From: Lysobacteraceae bacterium 2PB
GTDB lineage: Bacteria; Pseudomonadota; Gammaproteobacteria; Xanthomonadales; Xanthomonadaceae
Direction: 5' to 3'
Assembly: GCA_005502915.1 (NCBI GenBank)
Contig: SCMT01000001.1
Span: 62,001 to 126,000, forward strand
DNA length: 64,000 nt
Each line of letters starts with the position of its first letter. The stretch's first letter is position 1. Shown piece after piece: positions 36,294-48,409 of the stretch. A model generated the notes under the pieces. That model was not told the origin of the DNA, did not search any database, and worked only from the letters and a program-made list of their open reading frames with translations. The position numbers and the translations under genes were made by a program.

Positions 36294-36509
36294 ATGCCCA
36301 GCGTCAAAGTCCGCGAAAACGAGCCCTTTGAGTTTGCCCTGCGTCGCTTCAAGCGCACCTGCGAGAAAGCCGGCGTCCTCGCCGAAGTCCGCAAGCGCGA
36401 GTTCTACGAAAAGCCGACCCAGGAGCGCAAGCGCAAGGCGGCTGCGGCTGTGAAGCGCCAGGCCCGTCGCAGCTCGCGCGACGTGACCAAGCGTCAGCGC
36501 CTGTTCTGA
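36294..36509 (+). CDS. rpsU: 30S ribosomal protein S21
   Basis: A 71-residue basic protein, [20 protein letters not shown] at the start and KRQRLF at the end. S21 binds near the anti-Shine-Dalgarno end of 16S rRNA. It is the first gene of the macromolecular-synthesis region (rpsU ... dnaG), with its own promoter and a terminator at 36616-36647. Confidence 0.99.
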   Translation: MPSVKVRENEPFEFALRRFKRTCEKAGVLAEVRKREFYEKPTQERKRKAAAAVKRQARRSSRDVTKRQRLF

Positions 36510-36615
36510 TCGACACCGTCCGATCGGACGGTCCGGTTCAGCAGTCCTGACCCGGAACGCCTGACGACGCAGACTCGATTCCCGCGCGGCTCCGGCCGTG
36601 TTCGAGCGAATCCGG

Positions 36616-36647
36616 AAGCCGGCCGCGCCACGCGCAGCCGGCTTTTT
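36616..36647 (+). terminator. Rho-independent terminator after rpsU
   Basis: An AAGCCGGC/GCCGGCTT stem with a 13-base loop is followed by TTTTTGTCTTT. It would uncouple rpsU levels from yqeY and dnaG downstream. Confidence 0.85.
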
Positions 36648-36728
36648 GTCTTTCCCGACATCCGAAACCCATTCCACCCCAGATCCCTTGCGGCCGCCGG
36701 CGCGGACCGCACAACACGGAGCGACACC

Positions 36729-37175
36729 ATGAGCCTCAAGCAGCGTCTCACCGACGACATGAAGACCGCGATGAAGGCCGGCGAGAAGGATCGCCTGGCC
36801 ACCATCCGCCTGATCAACGCCGCCATCAAGCAGAAGGAAGTCGACGAGCGCGTCGAGATGGACGACGCCCGCGTGCTGGCCGTGCTGGAGAAGATGGTCA
36901 AGCAGCGCAAGGACTCGATCGAGCAGTTCGACAAGGCCGGTCGCGACGACTTGGCCGCCGTCGAGCGCGCCGAGATGGCGATCATCGAGCAGTACCTGCC
37001 GGCGAAGATGGGCGAAGACGAGATCAAGGCCGCGATCGAAGCCGCCGTGGCCGAGACCGGCGCCAGCGGCCCGGCCGACATGGGCAAGCTGATGGGCGTG
37101 CTCAAGCCGCGCCTCGCCGGCCAGGCCGACATGGGCGAAGTCTCGAAGCTGATCAAGCAGCGTCTGGCTGGCTGA
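36729..37175 (+). CDS. GatB/YqeY domain protein
   Basis: A 148-residue YqeY-type protein related to the C-terminal tRNA-binding domain of GatB. It starts MSLKQRLTDDMKTAMKAGEK and has the family motif GPADMGKLMGVLKPRLAGQA. Its exact role is unsettled. It is typically found between rpsU and dnaG, as here. GGAG precedes the ATG by eight bases. Confidence 0.95.
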   Translation: MSLKQRLTDDMKTAMKAGEKDRLATIRLINAAIKQKEVDERVEMDDARVLAVLEKMVKQRKDSIEQFDKAGRDDLAAVERAEMAIIEQYLPAKMGEDEIKAAIEAAVAETGASGPADMGKLMGVLKPRLAGQADMGEVSKLIKQRLAG

Positions 37176-37183
37176 GGCCTGCG

Positions 37184-37684
37184 ATGAGCACCGCGCCCAC
37201 CATCGTCATCCGCCCGGCCGTCCGCGAGGACGTCGACCAGATCCTCGCCTTCATCCGCGAACTGGCCGAATACGAGAAGCTCGCGCACGAGGCCGTCGCC
37301 GACGAGGCCGGCCTCGCCGCGCAGCTGTTCGGTGACACGCCGCGCGCGGAAGTGCTGATCGCCGAGGTCGACGGCGCGCCCGCCGGCTTCGCACTGTTCT
37401 TCCACAACTTCTCGACCTTCGTCGGCAAGCCCGGGCTGTACCTCGAAGACCTGTTCGTGCGCCCGGCCTTCCGTGGCCTCGGGCTCGGCAAGACACTGAT
37501 GGTGCGGCTGGCGCAGCTCGCGGTGGAGCGCGACTGCGGCCGCTTCGAGTGGTCGGTGCTGGACTGGAACCAGCCCGCGATCGATTTCTACCGCAGCCTC
37601 GGCGCCGTGGGCATGGACGAGTGGACCGTGCAGCGGGTCGCCGGCGATGCGCTGCAGGCGCTGGCGGCACGCGGCGGCGACTGA
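37184..37684 (+). CDS. GNAT-family N-acetyltransferase
   Basis: A 166-residue acetyltransferase. FHNFSTFVGKPGLYLEDLFV and the acetyl-CoA binding loop RGLGLGKTLMVRL are characteristic; FEWSVLDWNQPAIDFYRSLG closes the fold. It resembles the spermidine/diamine acetyltransferase branch (SAT-like), but the substrate is unproven. The start is 8 bp after yqeY, so the two are co-transcribed. A hairpin at 37714-37734 follows. Confidence 0.93.
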   Translation: MSTAPTIVIRPAVREDVDQILAFIRELAEYEKLAHEAVADEAGLAAQLFGDTPRAEVLIAEVDGAPAGFALFFHNFSTFVGKPGLYLEDLFVRPAFRGLGLGKTLMVRLAQLAVERDCGRFEWSVLDWNQPAIDFYRSLGAVGMDEWTVQRVAGDALQALAARGGD

Positions 37685-37713
37685 CCCCCCCCACGGCGCC
37701 ACGATGCACCCGA

Positions 37714-37734
37714 CGCCCCGGCATCGCCGGGGCG
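37714..37734 (+). terminator. Hairpin after the GNAT gene
   Basis: A perfect 9-bp stem, CGCCCCGGC/GCCGGGGCG with a three-base loop, is followed by CTTCCATTTC. It is a probable terminator with a modest T-rich tail. Confidence 0.6.
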
Positions 37735-37849
37735 CTTCCATTTCGGCGACGTCACGACGGTGTCCTGCTGGCGTTCCGTCGAGGTTCGAGTCGCGCTTGG
37801 TAGAACCGGACACTCCCCCGCCCGGGTCCATCCGACCACCGATTCGCCG

Positions 37850-38764
37850 ATGCCCACCGCCTCGTCCCTCCGCGATCGCCTGCGCCCCTTGCTCGAACGC
37901 CTGCGGCGCAGCCTGCCGGCGGCGCTGGTCGCGCGCTTCGTCGAGATCGATGTCCTGACGCAGGCTGCGTCGCTGTCCTTCTACGCCCTGCTGTCCCTCG
38001 CGCCGCTGCTCGTGCTGCTGCTGTGGCTGACCGCTTCGCTTTATCCGGCGGCGCAGGAAGCGCTGGTGATCCAGGTCGGCCAGCTGGCGGGCGAGAGCGG
38101 GACCGTGGTCGCGCGAACGGTGATCGCGAACGCCACCGCCGAACCGAGCGTGGGCTCGATGGCCGGCCTGTGGAGCACCCTGCTGCTGTTCGTCGGCGCC
38201 ACGGCGGTGTTCGCGCAGCTGCAGGGAGCGCTCAACCTCATCTTCCGCACCGACCGCGAGCGGCTCGACGGCGCCCTGGCCTGGCTCAGGAAACGGGTGT
38301 TCTCCTTCGGCGTGGTGCTGGCGCTGGGGTTCCTGCTGATCGTCTCGACCATGGCCACCACGGCGCTGCAGGTGGCGTTGGCGCGACTGCCTTCGCTGCT
38401 GCCGGCGCTGACCAACGCGATCACGCTGGTGCTGTATGCGCTGGGTTTCGCCTTCCTGTACCGCTACCTCCCGGACCGGCCGGTGAACTGGCGCCAGGCG
38501 CTGTCCGGCGGTCTCGTGACCGCCGCGCTGTTCGCCCTCGGTCGCCATGCGATCGGCCTGTACATCTCCGCAGCGGCCCCGGGCAGCGCCTACGGCTCGA
38601 TGGGCACGCTGGTGATCATGGTGATCTGGATCTACTACGCCTCGGTGATCTTCCTCGCCGGCGCGCTGCTCACGGCGGTGACCGGGGAGCGCCTGCGCGA
38701 ACGGCGCAAGGCTCGCGCCGCGGACCACACGGTGGGCGGCCACGACGGGGGCATGGCATCCTAG
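37850..38764 (+). CDS. YihY/BrkB-family membrane protein
   Basis: A 304-residue protein with about six membrane helices, of the YihY (BrkB, formerly called RNase BN) family. LTQAASLSFYALLSLAPLLV opens the domain, and GSAYGSMGTLVIMVIWIYYA is the conserved end. The C-terminal 25 residues are cytoplasmic and charged. Its function is not established; the old RNase BN assignment was an error in the literature. No Shine-Dalgarno sequence is visible before the ATG, which was chosen by family length. dnaG starts 4 bp after the stop codon. Confidence 0.9.
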   Translation: MPTASSLRDRLRPLLERLRRSLPAALVARFVEIDVLTQAASLSFYALLSLAPLLVLLLWLTASLYPAAQEALVIQVGQLAGESGTVVARTVIANATAEPSVGSMAGLWSTLLLFVGATAVFAQLQGALNLIFRTDRERLDGALAWLRKRVFSFGVVLALGFLLIVSTMATTALQVALARLPSLLPALTNAITLVLYALGFAFLYRYLPDRPVNWRQALSGGLVTAALFALGRHAIGLYISAAAPGSAYGSMGTLVIMVIWIYYASVIFLAGALLTAVTGERLRERRKARAADHTVGGHDGGMAS

Positions 38765-38768
38765 TCGG

Positions 38769-40496
38769 ATGGCCCGCATCCCCGACGCCTTCATCGACGA
38801 CCTGCTGGCTCGCACGGACATCGTGGAGCTGATCGGGTCGCGCGTGCCGCTGAAGCGGCAGGGGCGCGAGTATTCGGCGCGGTGCCCGTTCCACGACGAA
38901 CGCTCGCCCTCGTTCACGGTGTCGCCGACCAAGCAGTTCTACCACTGCTTCGGCTGCGGCGCGCACGGCACCGCGATCAGCTTCCTGATGAATTACGACC
39001 GCCTCGAATTCCTCGATGCGGTCGACGAACTGGCCAAGCGCGCGGGCATGGAAATCCCGCGCGACACCCAGCAGCGCAACGCGAACCCCGACAGCGTCGA
39101 CCAGTACGCGGCACTGGAAGCGGCGAACAAGTTCTTCCAGCGCCAGCTCGCGGCCAGCCCGAAGGCGCTGGCGTATTTCGAGCGGCGCGGCGTGGGCGCG
39201 GAGATCCGCGCGCAGTTCGGCCTGGGCTACGCGCCGGACGGCTATTCGGCGCTGAAGGATGCGCTGGGCACCGACGAGCGCCGGATGAAGCTGCTGGAGC
39301 GCGTCGGCCTGTTCTCGAAGAACGATCGCGGCCATGTCTACGACAAGTTCCGCGACCGGGTGATGTTCCCGATCCACGACCGGCGCGGGCGTACCATTGC
39401 CTTCGGTGGCCGTGTGCTCGAGAAGGACGATGGCCCGAAATACCTCAACTCGCCCGAGACCGCGCTGTTCCACAAGGGACGCGAGCTGTACGGCCTGTGG
39501 CAGGTGCGCCAGGCGAACCAGAAGATCGAGCGCCTGATCGTGGTCGAAGGCTACATGGACGTGATCGCGCTGTTCCAGCACGGCATCGCGCAGGCGGTCG
39601 CCACGCTGGGCACCGCGACCACGCCCGAGCACGCCGAACTGCTGTTCCGCAACGCGCCCGATGTGTATTTCTGCTTCGACGGCGACCGCGCCGGACGCGG
39701 CGCCGCGACCAAGGCGATGGAATCGGTGCTGCCGCGCATGAAGGACGGCCGCCAGGCGTTCTTCCTGTTCCTGCCCGAGGGCGAGGACCCCGACACGCTG
39801 GTGCGCAGCGAAGGCCGCGAAGGCTTCGATGCGCGCCTGCAATCTGCGGTGCCGCTGTCGCAGTACTTCTTCGACGAGCTGGCCAAGGACGTGAACCTCG
39901 GCACGCTCGACGGCAAGGCGCGCATGGCCGAACGCGCGAAACCGCTGCTCGCGCAGATCCCCGATGGCGCGTTCGGCGACCTGATGCGCCAGCGCCTGAC
40001 CGAACTGACCGGCGTGGGCGCGAATGCGGCGGCGCAGGCCTCGAAACCGCCCGCACGCCCTCGCCCACAGGTGCAGCCGGTGCAGAAGCGCAGCCTCGTG
40101 CGCAGCGCGATCGCGCTGCTGCTGCAGCGGCCATCGCTGGCGCTGGAGCTGCAGCCGCCGTGGACCTTCGGCGCGCTGCGCCAGCCCGGCATCCCGCTGC
40201 TGGCCGAACTCATCGCCCTGGTATGCGAACGCCCGGACATCACCACCGGCGCGCTGCTGGAGCATTTCGAGGGCCGCGAGGAATTCGGCCACCTGCAGAA
40301 ACTCGCCGCGCAGGACATGCCCGGCGAGGAAGCGAAATGGCGCGACGAATTCCTCGATGTCGTCCACCAGCTGGAACGGCAGACGTTGCAGCAGCGCATC
40401 GAAGCCCTGCAGGCGAAGCAGCGCGAACAGGGGCTGGACGACCAGGACAAGGCCGAACTGCGCGAACTCCTGCGCGTCATCGCGACCAGCCGCTGA
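38769..40496 (+). CDS. dnaG: DNA primase
   Basis: A 575-residue primase that makes RNA primers at the replication fork. The CHC2 zinc finger uses C39, H42, C60 and C63. The TOPRIM domain (VVEGYMDVIALFQHG, FCFDGDRAGRGA) holds the catalytic acids, and the C-terminal helicase-binding region ends at residue 575. rpoD, which commonly follows dnaG in this operon type, is not present downstream. Confidence 0.99.
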   Translation: MARIPDAFIDDLLARTDIVELIGSRVPLKRQGREYSARCPFHDERSPSFTVSPTKQFYHCFGCGAHGTAISFLMNYDRLEFLDAVDELAKRAGMEIPRDTQQRNANPDSVDQYAALEAANKFFQRQLAASPKALAYFERRGVGAEIRAQFGLGYAPDGYSALKDALGTDERRMKLLERVGLFSKNDRGHVYDKFRDRVMFPIHDRRGRTIAFGGRVLEKDDGPKYLNSPETALFHKGRELYGLWQVRQANQKIERLIVVEGYMDVIALFQHGIAQAVATLGTATTPEHAELLFRNAPDVYFCFDGDRAGRGAATKAMESVLPRMKDGRQAFFLFLPEGEDPDTLVRSEGREGFDARLQSAVPLSQYFFDELAKDVNLGTLDGKARMAERAKPLLAQIPDGAFGDLMRQRLTELTGVGANAAAQASKPPARPRPQVQPVQKRSLVRSAIALLLQRPSLALELQPPWTFGALRQPGIPLLAELIALVCERPDITTGALLEHFEGREEFGHLQKLAAQDMPGEEAKWRDEFLDVVHQLERQTLQQRIEALQAKQREQGLDDQDKAELRELLRVIATSR

Positions 40497-40836
40497 CGGT
40501 CCGATCCAGGCTCGATCGAACCTCCGCGCGGGGTCGCAGTCCGTGAGATGACCGCTTGCGATGATGGCTCCACGACGGGAGGGGCGGCGGCGTCGCGGAC
40601 GACGCGCCATCAGGGCCAGGCAACCACGGAAGGCCAACTCGCACCATGGGAACGTGCGCGCGCGGATCGCGACGCCGCCCCCTCGCCTGTCGACCACGGG
40701 GGCGCATGCGACATGCGCACATCCTCGTTCCGATCCGCTCGTGCAATCGCGCGCCCGCATGCCGCCGGCACCTGCATGCATGCGCAGACGGCATGCCGGT
40801 CTCGCGCGATCCGCGCACCGTCACACTGGAGAGACC
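40497..40836. other. Intergenic region after dnaG
   Basis: These 340 bp contain no gene I can support and no clear terminator. An open frame joins the following gene but lacks a start with a ribosome binding site. The promoter of the next gene should be here. The usual neighbour rpoD is absent, so this may be an old rearrangement point. Confidence 0.4.
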
Positions 40837-42162
40837 ATGATCCGACCTCTTTTCGGCAGCCTGCTGCTCGCTTGCGCATTCGGCGCGGCGGCGCAGGACT
40901 GGCAACGCGACTTCCACGACACTCATCTTCCGCACGAGCGCAGCCTGGTGGTAGACAACCTCGGCCAGGTGCACGTGCAGGCCCATCATCCCGACCCATG
41001 GATCGGCAGCCCGGGCTTCGCATCCCGCCTCGACATCGCGCCCGATGGCGCCGTGCGCTGGCGGCAGGGCTGGACCCCGCTGGACCGCACGCCCGAGTGC
41101 GGCCTGTTCGCCGGCAACCGGCAAGCCCTCGACTGCTTCCGCACCGCGGTGTCCGGAGGCGAACGCACCGCCCTGGAGATGCGCGCGCGCGATGACGACC
41201 GCATCGTCTGGCAGAACGTGCTGCCTCCGGAATTCCGGCTGCTCGCTGGCGCGATTCCTGCGGAAGACCAGGCGCTGCTGGTCGCCGAGATGCCCGACCA
41301 CACCGGTCATCACGGCGACATGGGCGTTTTCAGCATCGATCGGCAGGGCGTCATCGATATCCGGTCGATCGCGCCTTCATGCCCCGGCGGCGCCCGCTTG
41401 ATGGCGGTCAGGTTCCGCATGCCCGAGGCGCCCGGCGATGCCATCCGGGCAATCAAGATCTGTCGCCAGCTCTATGGCGCAACCGAGCTGCGGCTGGAAT
41501 CCTTCGCCCCCGCCGCGATGGCATGGCAGCCGCTCCTGACGTTGCCGCTGCCGTTCGAGATGACTCCGACGCATGTGGAGATCAACGACAAGGGACATGC
41601 CTTCGTCCTCGTGGACGGTCCGACGACCGGGCGGCATCTGTTCTCGTCCGACCAGGATGACGGGCGATGGCGGACGATGTTCCTGGGCATGCTGCCGCCC
41701 GGCGTCCGGATCCACTCGATGCAGGTCAACGTGCAGGCCCTCGTGCTGGTCACCGACAACTTCTCTCCCACCGACGACACGGTCGACACGACCGTGCGCA
41801 TCGACCTGCAGCAGGACCTGCCGCCACAGGTACGCCACCATCCCGAACTGCGCGAGATCCGGGCGAGCGCGTTCGCGCTGTCGAATTCCGGCAGGCTCGT
41901 GATCCTCGGCACGCGGCACCACCCTGGCGAAGACCACGCGCCGCCCGACAGCCTGTGGTACGTCCACGATGACGGCTGGCTGCAGCCGCTGGCCACGCTG
42001 CAGACCTGGTACGGCGACATGCCGGTGGGCATACCGCGACTGCACGTCACGCCGGATCATGCCGCGGTGGTCGCGCGGACCTATCGCAATCCGGACTTCT
42101 ATGGCGATCCCGACATGGCCAGCCTGCGCATCCGTCGCGTGCCGCTGCCCATGCATCCCTGA
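40837..42162 (+). CDS. Exported protein of unknown function, probable beta-propeller
   Basis: A 441-residue protein with a signal peptide (MIRPLFGSLLLACAFGAAAQ). Repeated segments of the type DNLGQVHVQAHHP, DIAPDGAVRW, FSIDRQGVIDIRS, EINDKGHAFVLVDG and FALSNSGRLVILGT look like blades of a propeller. Four Cys are in the first half. No active-site motif is recognised. GGAG stands about seven bases before the ATG. A strong hairpin at 42175-42201 separates it from the S9 peptidase. Confidence 0.78.
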   Translation: MIRPLFGSLLLACAFGAAAQDWQRDFHDTHLPHERSLVVDNLGQVHVQAHHPDPWIGSPGFASRLDIAPDGAVRWRQGWTPLDRTPECGLFAGNRQALDCFRTAVSGGERTALEMRARDDDRIVWQNVLPPEFRLLAGAIPAEDQALLVAEMPDHTGHHGDMGVFSIDRQGVIDIRSIAPSCPGGARLMAVRFRMPEAPGDAIRAIKICRQLYGATELRLESFAPAAMAWQPLLTLPLPFEMTPTHVEINDKGHAFVLVDGPTTGRHLFSSDQDDGRWRTMFLGMLPPGVRIHSMQVNVQALVLVTDNFSPTDDTVDTTVRIDLQQDLPPQVRHHPELREIRASAFALSNSGRLVILGTRHHPGEDHAPPDSLWYVHDDGWLQPLATLQTWYGDMPVGIPRLHVTPDHAAVVARTYRNPDFYGDPDMASLRIRRVPLPMHP

Positions 42163-42174
42163 TCCAGCGCTTCC

Positions 42175-42201
42175 GCGCGCGGCGGCATGCCCGCCGCGCG
42201 C
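42175..42201 (+). terminator. Hairpin after the propeller-like gene
   Basis: A perfect 11-bp stem (GCGCGCGGCGG pairing with CCGCCGCGCGC) with the loop CATGC lies 12 bp past the stop codon. No T-tract follows, so Rho-independent termination is uncertain. Confidence 0.5.
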
Positions 42202-42300
42202 CTTCCGCATCGATCCGCCAAGCCGGGCACGGCGCCGGGCTCCCGGCGGGGGACGCGTGGGCGGTATGCTCCGAAGGCTTTCCTCATCGGAATCCGGATC

Positions 42301-44289
<1,989 letters not shown>

Positions 44290-44296
44290 ACCGCTT

Positions 44297-44327
44297 CGCC
44301 CGGGTTGCTTCATGAGCGGCCCGGGCG
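44297..44327 (+). terminator. Hairpin after the second S9 peptidase
   Basis: A perfect 8-bp stem, CGCCCGGG/CCCGGGCG with a 15-base loop, lies 7 bp past the stop codon, followed by ATTCGATC. It is a weak candidate terminator. Confidence 0.45.
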
Positions 44328-44370
44328 ATTCGATCAGATCGCGGAGAACGCAGCCGAGCGAGAGCCAGGG

Positions 44371-44447
44371 CCGTCATCCTCGCGCAAGCGAGGACCCATG
44401 CTTGATCGACACTGATGGTTGGGTCCTCGCTTGCGCGAGGATGACGG
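44371..44447. repeat. 28-bp inverted repeat (REP-like)
   Basis: The 28-bp arm at 44371-44398 (beginning CCGTCATCCTCGCGCAAGCG) returns as an exact inverted copy at 44420-44447, with a 21-bp spacer. Each arm also holds a smaller palindrome (CCTCGC..GCGAGG). This repeat class is widespread in proteobacterial genomes; read in frame it gives the HPRASEDP peptides often mis-annotated as genes. Confidence 0.9.
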
Positions 44448-44510
44448 TACTTGTCGCTGTTATCGCGATGGCGCAACCAGACTGCGCCCGACGTCACACG
44501 CGCATCGACT

Positions 44511-45482
44511 TCAGCGCGACCACAGTCCCCGGATCGCGGCGACGCCCTGCGCGCCATGCATGCGTGCGACCTCGACATCCCCGGCGGCAAGTCCGCCGAT
44601 GGCATAGATCGGCAGTGCGACCTGCTCGCGCAGATGTGCGAACGCTTCCCAGCCGATGCCGGACTGCCCGGGGTGCGAGGCGGTCGGCAGCACCGGGCCG
44701 AGCACGGCGGCATCGCAACCGCAGGCCTGGGCGCGCACCAGTTCGTCGAGCGTATGGCAGGACGCGATCACGCGGCCCGGCACGGCGGGCCGGGCCGACA
44801 GCTCCGCCAGCTGCGCGGCGCGCAGGTGCAGGCCGATGCCATGTCGCTCCGCAAGGACGACGTCGCCGTTGACCAGCACGTCGGCGTCGGCTTCGCTGGC
44901 GATGGCCACGGCACGTTCGACCAGCGACGCCCAGCGCGCGGGATCGGCGATCGACAGCATCGGCGCGCGCAGCTGCAGGCGCGCGATGCCGGCATCGCAC
45001 GCGGCACGCAGGCCATCGAGCCAGGAGGCGTCGTCGTCGGGTTCGGGGGTGATCAGATACAGCGGCGGATCGCGCAGCGCGGCGACCACCGGGCGGTCGG
45101 CATCGGGCATCGCGTAGCTGGCCAGCCGGTGCGGCGGCACCCAGGCCAGCGCCTGGCCATCGAGCCCCTTCACGGTGCCATTCCACGCAGCAATGCGCCT
45201 GACGTCGAGACGCAGGCGCTTGTGCGGATACTGCTGCGGCACCACGATCACCGGCTCGCCGATGCGGGCCTCGATGCCGAGTTCCTCGCGCAGTTCGCGC
45301 ACCAGCGCCTGCTCGGGCGTCTCGCCGGGATCGACCTTGCCGCCAGGGAATTCCCACAGGCCGGCGAGGTCGCGGCCTTCGGTGCGTCGCGCCAGCAGGA
45401 TGCGATCGCGGGCGTCGGTGATGACGCCCGCGACGACGTGGATGCTGCGTCCGGAAGAAACCCCGGCTCGGGATTCGGTCAT
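44511..45482 (-). CDS. Nudix hydrolase fused to thiamine-phosphate-synthase-like domain
   Basis: A 323-residue fusion. The N-terminal MutT-like domain (VVAGVITDARDRILLARR) carries a full Nudix box, GGKVDPGETPEQALVRELREELGI, split here as GGKVDPGETPEQALV and RELREELGI, and is expected to clear oxidised nucleotides such as 8-oxo-dGTP. The C-terminal half has the TIM-barrel layout of ThiE (LYLITPEPDDDASW, LQLRAP, LVNGD, GIHL-like GLHL, PIYAIGGLAAGD). This fusion beside secA is usual in gammaproteobacteria. Whether the ThiE-like half is active is unknown. Confidence 0.93.
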   Translation of the reverse strand: MTESRAGVSSGRSIHVVAGVITDARDRILLARRTEGRDLAGLWEFPGGKVDPGETPEQALVRELREELGIEARIGEPVIVVPQQYPHKRLRLDVRRIAAWNGTVKGLDGQALAWVPPHRLASYAMPDADRPVVAALRDPPLYLITPEPDDDASWLDGLRAACDAGIARLQLRAPMLSIADPARWASLVERAVAIASEADADVLVNGDVVLAERHGIGLHLRAAQLAELSARPAVPGRVIASCHTLDELVRAQACGCDAAVLGPVLPTASHPGQSGIGWEAFAHLREQVALPIYAIGGLAAGDVEVARMHGAQGVAAIRGLWSR

Positions 45483-45535
45483 CGCTTCCTCTGCGCGACT
45501 GGCGAACTCAGCGACCCCGCATCAGTGCTTCCGGC

Positions 45536-48259
45536 TCAGACCAGCTGCCCGTGGCAATGCTTGAACTTCTTGCCGCTGCCGCAGGGGCACGGGTCGTTGC
45601 GACCGACGCCCGCGAACTGCTCGGGGTGCTGGTAGTCCGGCGTGGCGGCTTCCTCGTCGGCGCCGAAGCCACCGATGTCCGGATGCTGGAACTGCATCTG
45701 GCGGGCAAGCGCCTGGGCGCGGGCGCGCTCGGCGGCCTCGGCCTGGGCGATCTCTTCCTCGCTGCGCACGCGCACGCGCGCCAGCAGCGAGATCACTTCG
45801 CGCTTGACCTTCTCCAGCATCTCGCTGAACAGCTCGAAGGCTTCCTTCTTGTATTCCTGCTTCGGCTGCTTCTGCGCGTAGCCGCGCAGGTGGATGCCCT
45901 GGCGCAGGTAGTCCATGCGGCCGAGATGCTCCTTCCAGCTCTGGTCGAGCACGGTCAGCATCAGGTGCTTTTCGAGCATGCGCATGTTCTCGGCGCCGAT
46001 CGACGCTTCCTTGGTCGTGAACAGGTTCTCGACCTCGGCCTGCACGTAGCGCGCGATGCCTTCGGCGTCGATCTCGCTCTGCGCGCGGACATGCTCGACC
46101 AGCGGCAGCTGCAGGTTGAATTCGGCGGCCAGCTCGGCCTCCAGTCCCTGCAGGTCCCACTGGTCGTCGATCGAGTTCGGCGGCACGAAGCGGTCGACCA
46201 TGTCGGCGACCACGTCGTTGCGGATGCCGTCGACGTTGTCCTTGACGCTGTCGGCTTCCAGCAGCTCGTCGCGCTGGCGGTAGATGACCTTGCGCTGGTC
46301 GTTGTTGACGTCGTCGAAATCGAGCAGGTTCTTGCGGATGTCGAAGTTGTGGGCTTCGACCTTGCGCTGCGCGCCGGCGATCTGCTTGGTCACCAGCGGG
46401 CTTTCGATGATGTCGTCTTCCTTCAGGCCCATGCGCGCCATCATGCGCTGCACCCAGTCGGCGGCGAAGATGCGCATCAGGTTGTCTTCGAGCGACAGGT
46501 AGAAGCGCGACGAACCCGGGTCGCCCTGGCGGCCCGAACGACCGCGCAGCTGGTTGTCGATGCGGCGCGATTCGTGGCGTTCGGTACCGATGATGTGCAG
46601 GCCGCCGCTCGCCTTCACCGCGTCGTGGCGCTGCTGCCATTCGTTCTTGATGCGCTGGCGCTCGATGTCGTTGAGCTCGCCGCCGGCCTCGGCCTCGCGG
46701 GCCTGCAGTTCGGCTTCCAGCGAGCCGCCGAGCACGATGTCCGTGCCGCGACCGGCCATGTTGGTGGCGATGGTCACCGCGCCCGGACGACCGGCCTGGG
46801 CGACGATGTGCGCTTCGCGCTCGTGCTGCTTGGCGTTGAGCACCTCGTGGGCGACGCCGGCGGCCTTGAGCTGCTCGGACAGCATTTCCGACACTTCGAT
46901 CGAGGTCGTGCCGACCAGCACCGGCTGGCCCTTGGCATTGCATTCCTTGATCTCGCCGAGCACCGCGCGGTACTTGCCGGCCTTGTTGAGGAACACCGCA
47001 TCCGGGTGGTCCTTGCGGATCATCGGGCGATGGGTCGGGATCACCACCACTTCCAGGCCGTAGATGCTCTGGAACTCGAAGGCTTCGGTATCCGCGGTGC
47101 CGGTCATGCCGGCGAGCTTGCCGTACATGCGGAACAGGTTCTGGAAGGTGATGCTGGCCAGCGTCTGGTTCTCGTGCTGGACCGGCACGCCTTCCTTCGC
47201 TTCGACCGCCTGGTGCAGGCCGTCGGACCAGCGGCGGCCCGGCAGGGTGCGCCCGGTGAATTCGTCGACGATCACCACTTCGCCGTCGCGCACGATGTAG
47301 TCGACGTCGCGCTGGAACAGCGCGTGCGCACGCATCGCGGCGTTGAGGTGGTGGACCACGTGGATGTTGTGCGCGGCGTAGAGGGTGTCTTCGCCTTCGA
47401 GGATACCGGCGCGACGCAGCAGCTCCTCGGCGTGCTCCTGGCCGGCTTCGGACAGGTGCACCTGCTTGCTCTTCTCGTCGACCCAGTAGTCGCCGACGCC
47501 GTCTTCCACGTCCTGTCGCTTGAGCTGCGGGACGATGCGGTTGACCTTGACGTAGAGCTCCGGCGATTCGTCGGCGCGGCCGGAGATGATCAGCGGCGTG
47601 CGCGCCTCGTCGATCAGGATCGAGTCCACTTCGTCGACGATCGCGTAATGCAGGCCGCGCTGGTGGCGGTCTTCCTTCGCCAGCGCCATGTTGTCGCGCA
47701 GGTAGTCGAAGCCGAATTCGTTGTTGGTGCCGTAGGTGATGTCGGCGCCGTAGGCGGCGGCCTTGTCGGAATGCGGCATGCCCGGGTAGACGACGCCGAC
47801 GCTCAGGCCGAGCCAGTTGTACAGACGCCCCATCCAGGCCGAGTCGCGGCGGGCGAGGTAGTCGTTCACGGTGATGACGTGGACACCCTTGCCTTCCAGC
47901 GCGTTGAGGTAGGTGGGCAGCGTGCCGACGAGGGTCTTGCCTTCGCCGGTGCGCATTTCGGCGATCTTGCCCAGGTGCAGGACCATGCCGCCGATCAGCT
48001 GGACGTCGTAGTGGCGCATGCCCAGCACGCGCTTCGACGCCTCGCGGCAGACCGCGAAGGCCTCGGGGAGGATCTTGTCGAGCGACTCGCCCTTGGCGAT
48101 GCGCTGCTTGAACTCGGGCGTCTTCGCCTGCAGGTCCGCGTCGGACAGCGCCTCCATCTGCGGTTCGAGGGCGTTGATCTTCTTGACGATGCCGCTGAGC
48201 TGCTTGATCAGGCGATCGTTGCGGCTACCGAAGATGCTGGTCAACAGGCGATTGAGCAT
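45536..48259 (-). CDS. secA: Preprotein translocase ATPase SecA
   Basis: A 907-residue motor that drives unfolded preproteins through SecYEG. Walker A is MRTGEGKT (residues 102-109); [19 protein letters not shown] and the helicase-like [10 protein letters not shown] ... [10 protein letters not shown] are present. The C-terminal SEC-C zinc motif, [13 protein letters not shown], binds SecB. The ATG at 48259 fits the family N terminus [15 protein letters not shown]. The M23 peptidase gene lies upstream behind a terminator. Confidence 0.99.
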   Translation of the reverse strand: MLNRLLTSIFGSRNDRLIKQLSGIVKKINALEPQMEALSDADLQAKTPEFKQRIAKGESLDKILPEAFAVCREASKRVLGMRHYDVQLIGGMVLHLGKIAEMRTGEGKTLVGTLPTYLNALEGKGVHVITVNDYLARRDSAWMGRLYNWLGLSVGVVYPGMPHSDKAAAYGADITYGTNNEFGFDYLRDNMALAKEDRHQRGLHYAIVDEVDSILIDEARTPLIISGRADESPELYVKVNRIVPQLKRQDVEDGVGDYWVDEKSKQVHLSEAGQEHAEELLRRAGILEGEDTLYAAHNIHVVHHLNAAMRAHALFQRDVDYIVRDGEVVIVDEFTGRTLPGRRWSDGLHQAVEAKEGVPVQHENQTLASITFQNLFRMYGKLAGMTGTADTEAFEFQSIYGLEVVVIPTHRPMIRKDHPDAVFLNKAGKYRAVLGEIKECNAKGQPVLVGTTSIEVSEMLSEQLKAAGVAHEVLNAKQHEREAHIVAQAGRPGAVTIATNMAGRGTDIVLGGSLEAELQAREAEAGGELNDIERQRIKNEWQQRHDAVKASGGLHIIGTERHESRRIDNQLRGRSGRQGDPGSSRFYLSLEDNLMRIFAADWVQRMMARMGLKEDDIIESPLVTKQIAGAQRKVEAHNFDIRKNLLDFDDVNNDQRKVIYRQRDELLEADSVKDNVDGIRNDVVADMVDRFVPPNSIDDQWDLQGLEAELAAEFNLQLPLVEHVRAQSEIDAEGIARYVQAEVENLFTTKEASIGAENMRMLEKHLMLTVLDQSWKEHLGRMDYLRQGIHLRGYAQKQPKQEYKKEAFELFSEMLEKVKREVISLLARVRVRSEEEIAQAEAAERARAQALARQMQFQHPDIGGFGADEEAATPDYQHPEQFAGVGRNDPCPCGSGKKFKHCHGQLV

Positions 48260-48322
48260 GGGCGGAAAGGGTCCGGGCTGGTTGGGCCGCGAGCACCGTC
48301 GGGAACGGCCCTCCACGGCAAT

Positions 48323-48343
48323 AAAAAAGGGCGCAGAGCGCCC
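48323..48343 (-). terminator. Rho-independent terminator between the M23 peptidase gene and secA
   Basis: On the minus strand GGGCGCTCTGCGCCC is followed by TTTTTTATT, 67 bp past the stop codon of the M23 gene and 64 bp before the secA start. Confidence 0.9.
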
Positions 48344-48409
48344 TGCAACGTTCCATTGTACTTGGTGCCGCCGCCCCGAGGTATCAAGCCCCCCGGGGTG
48401 GCGCCTGTC

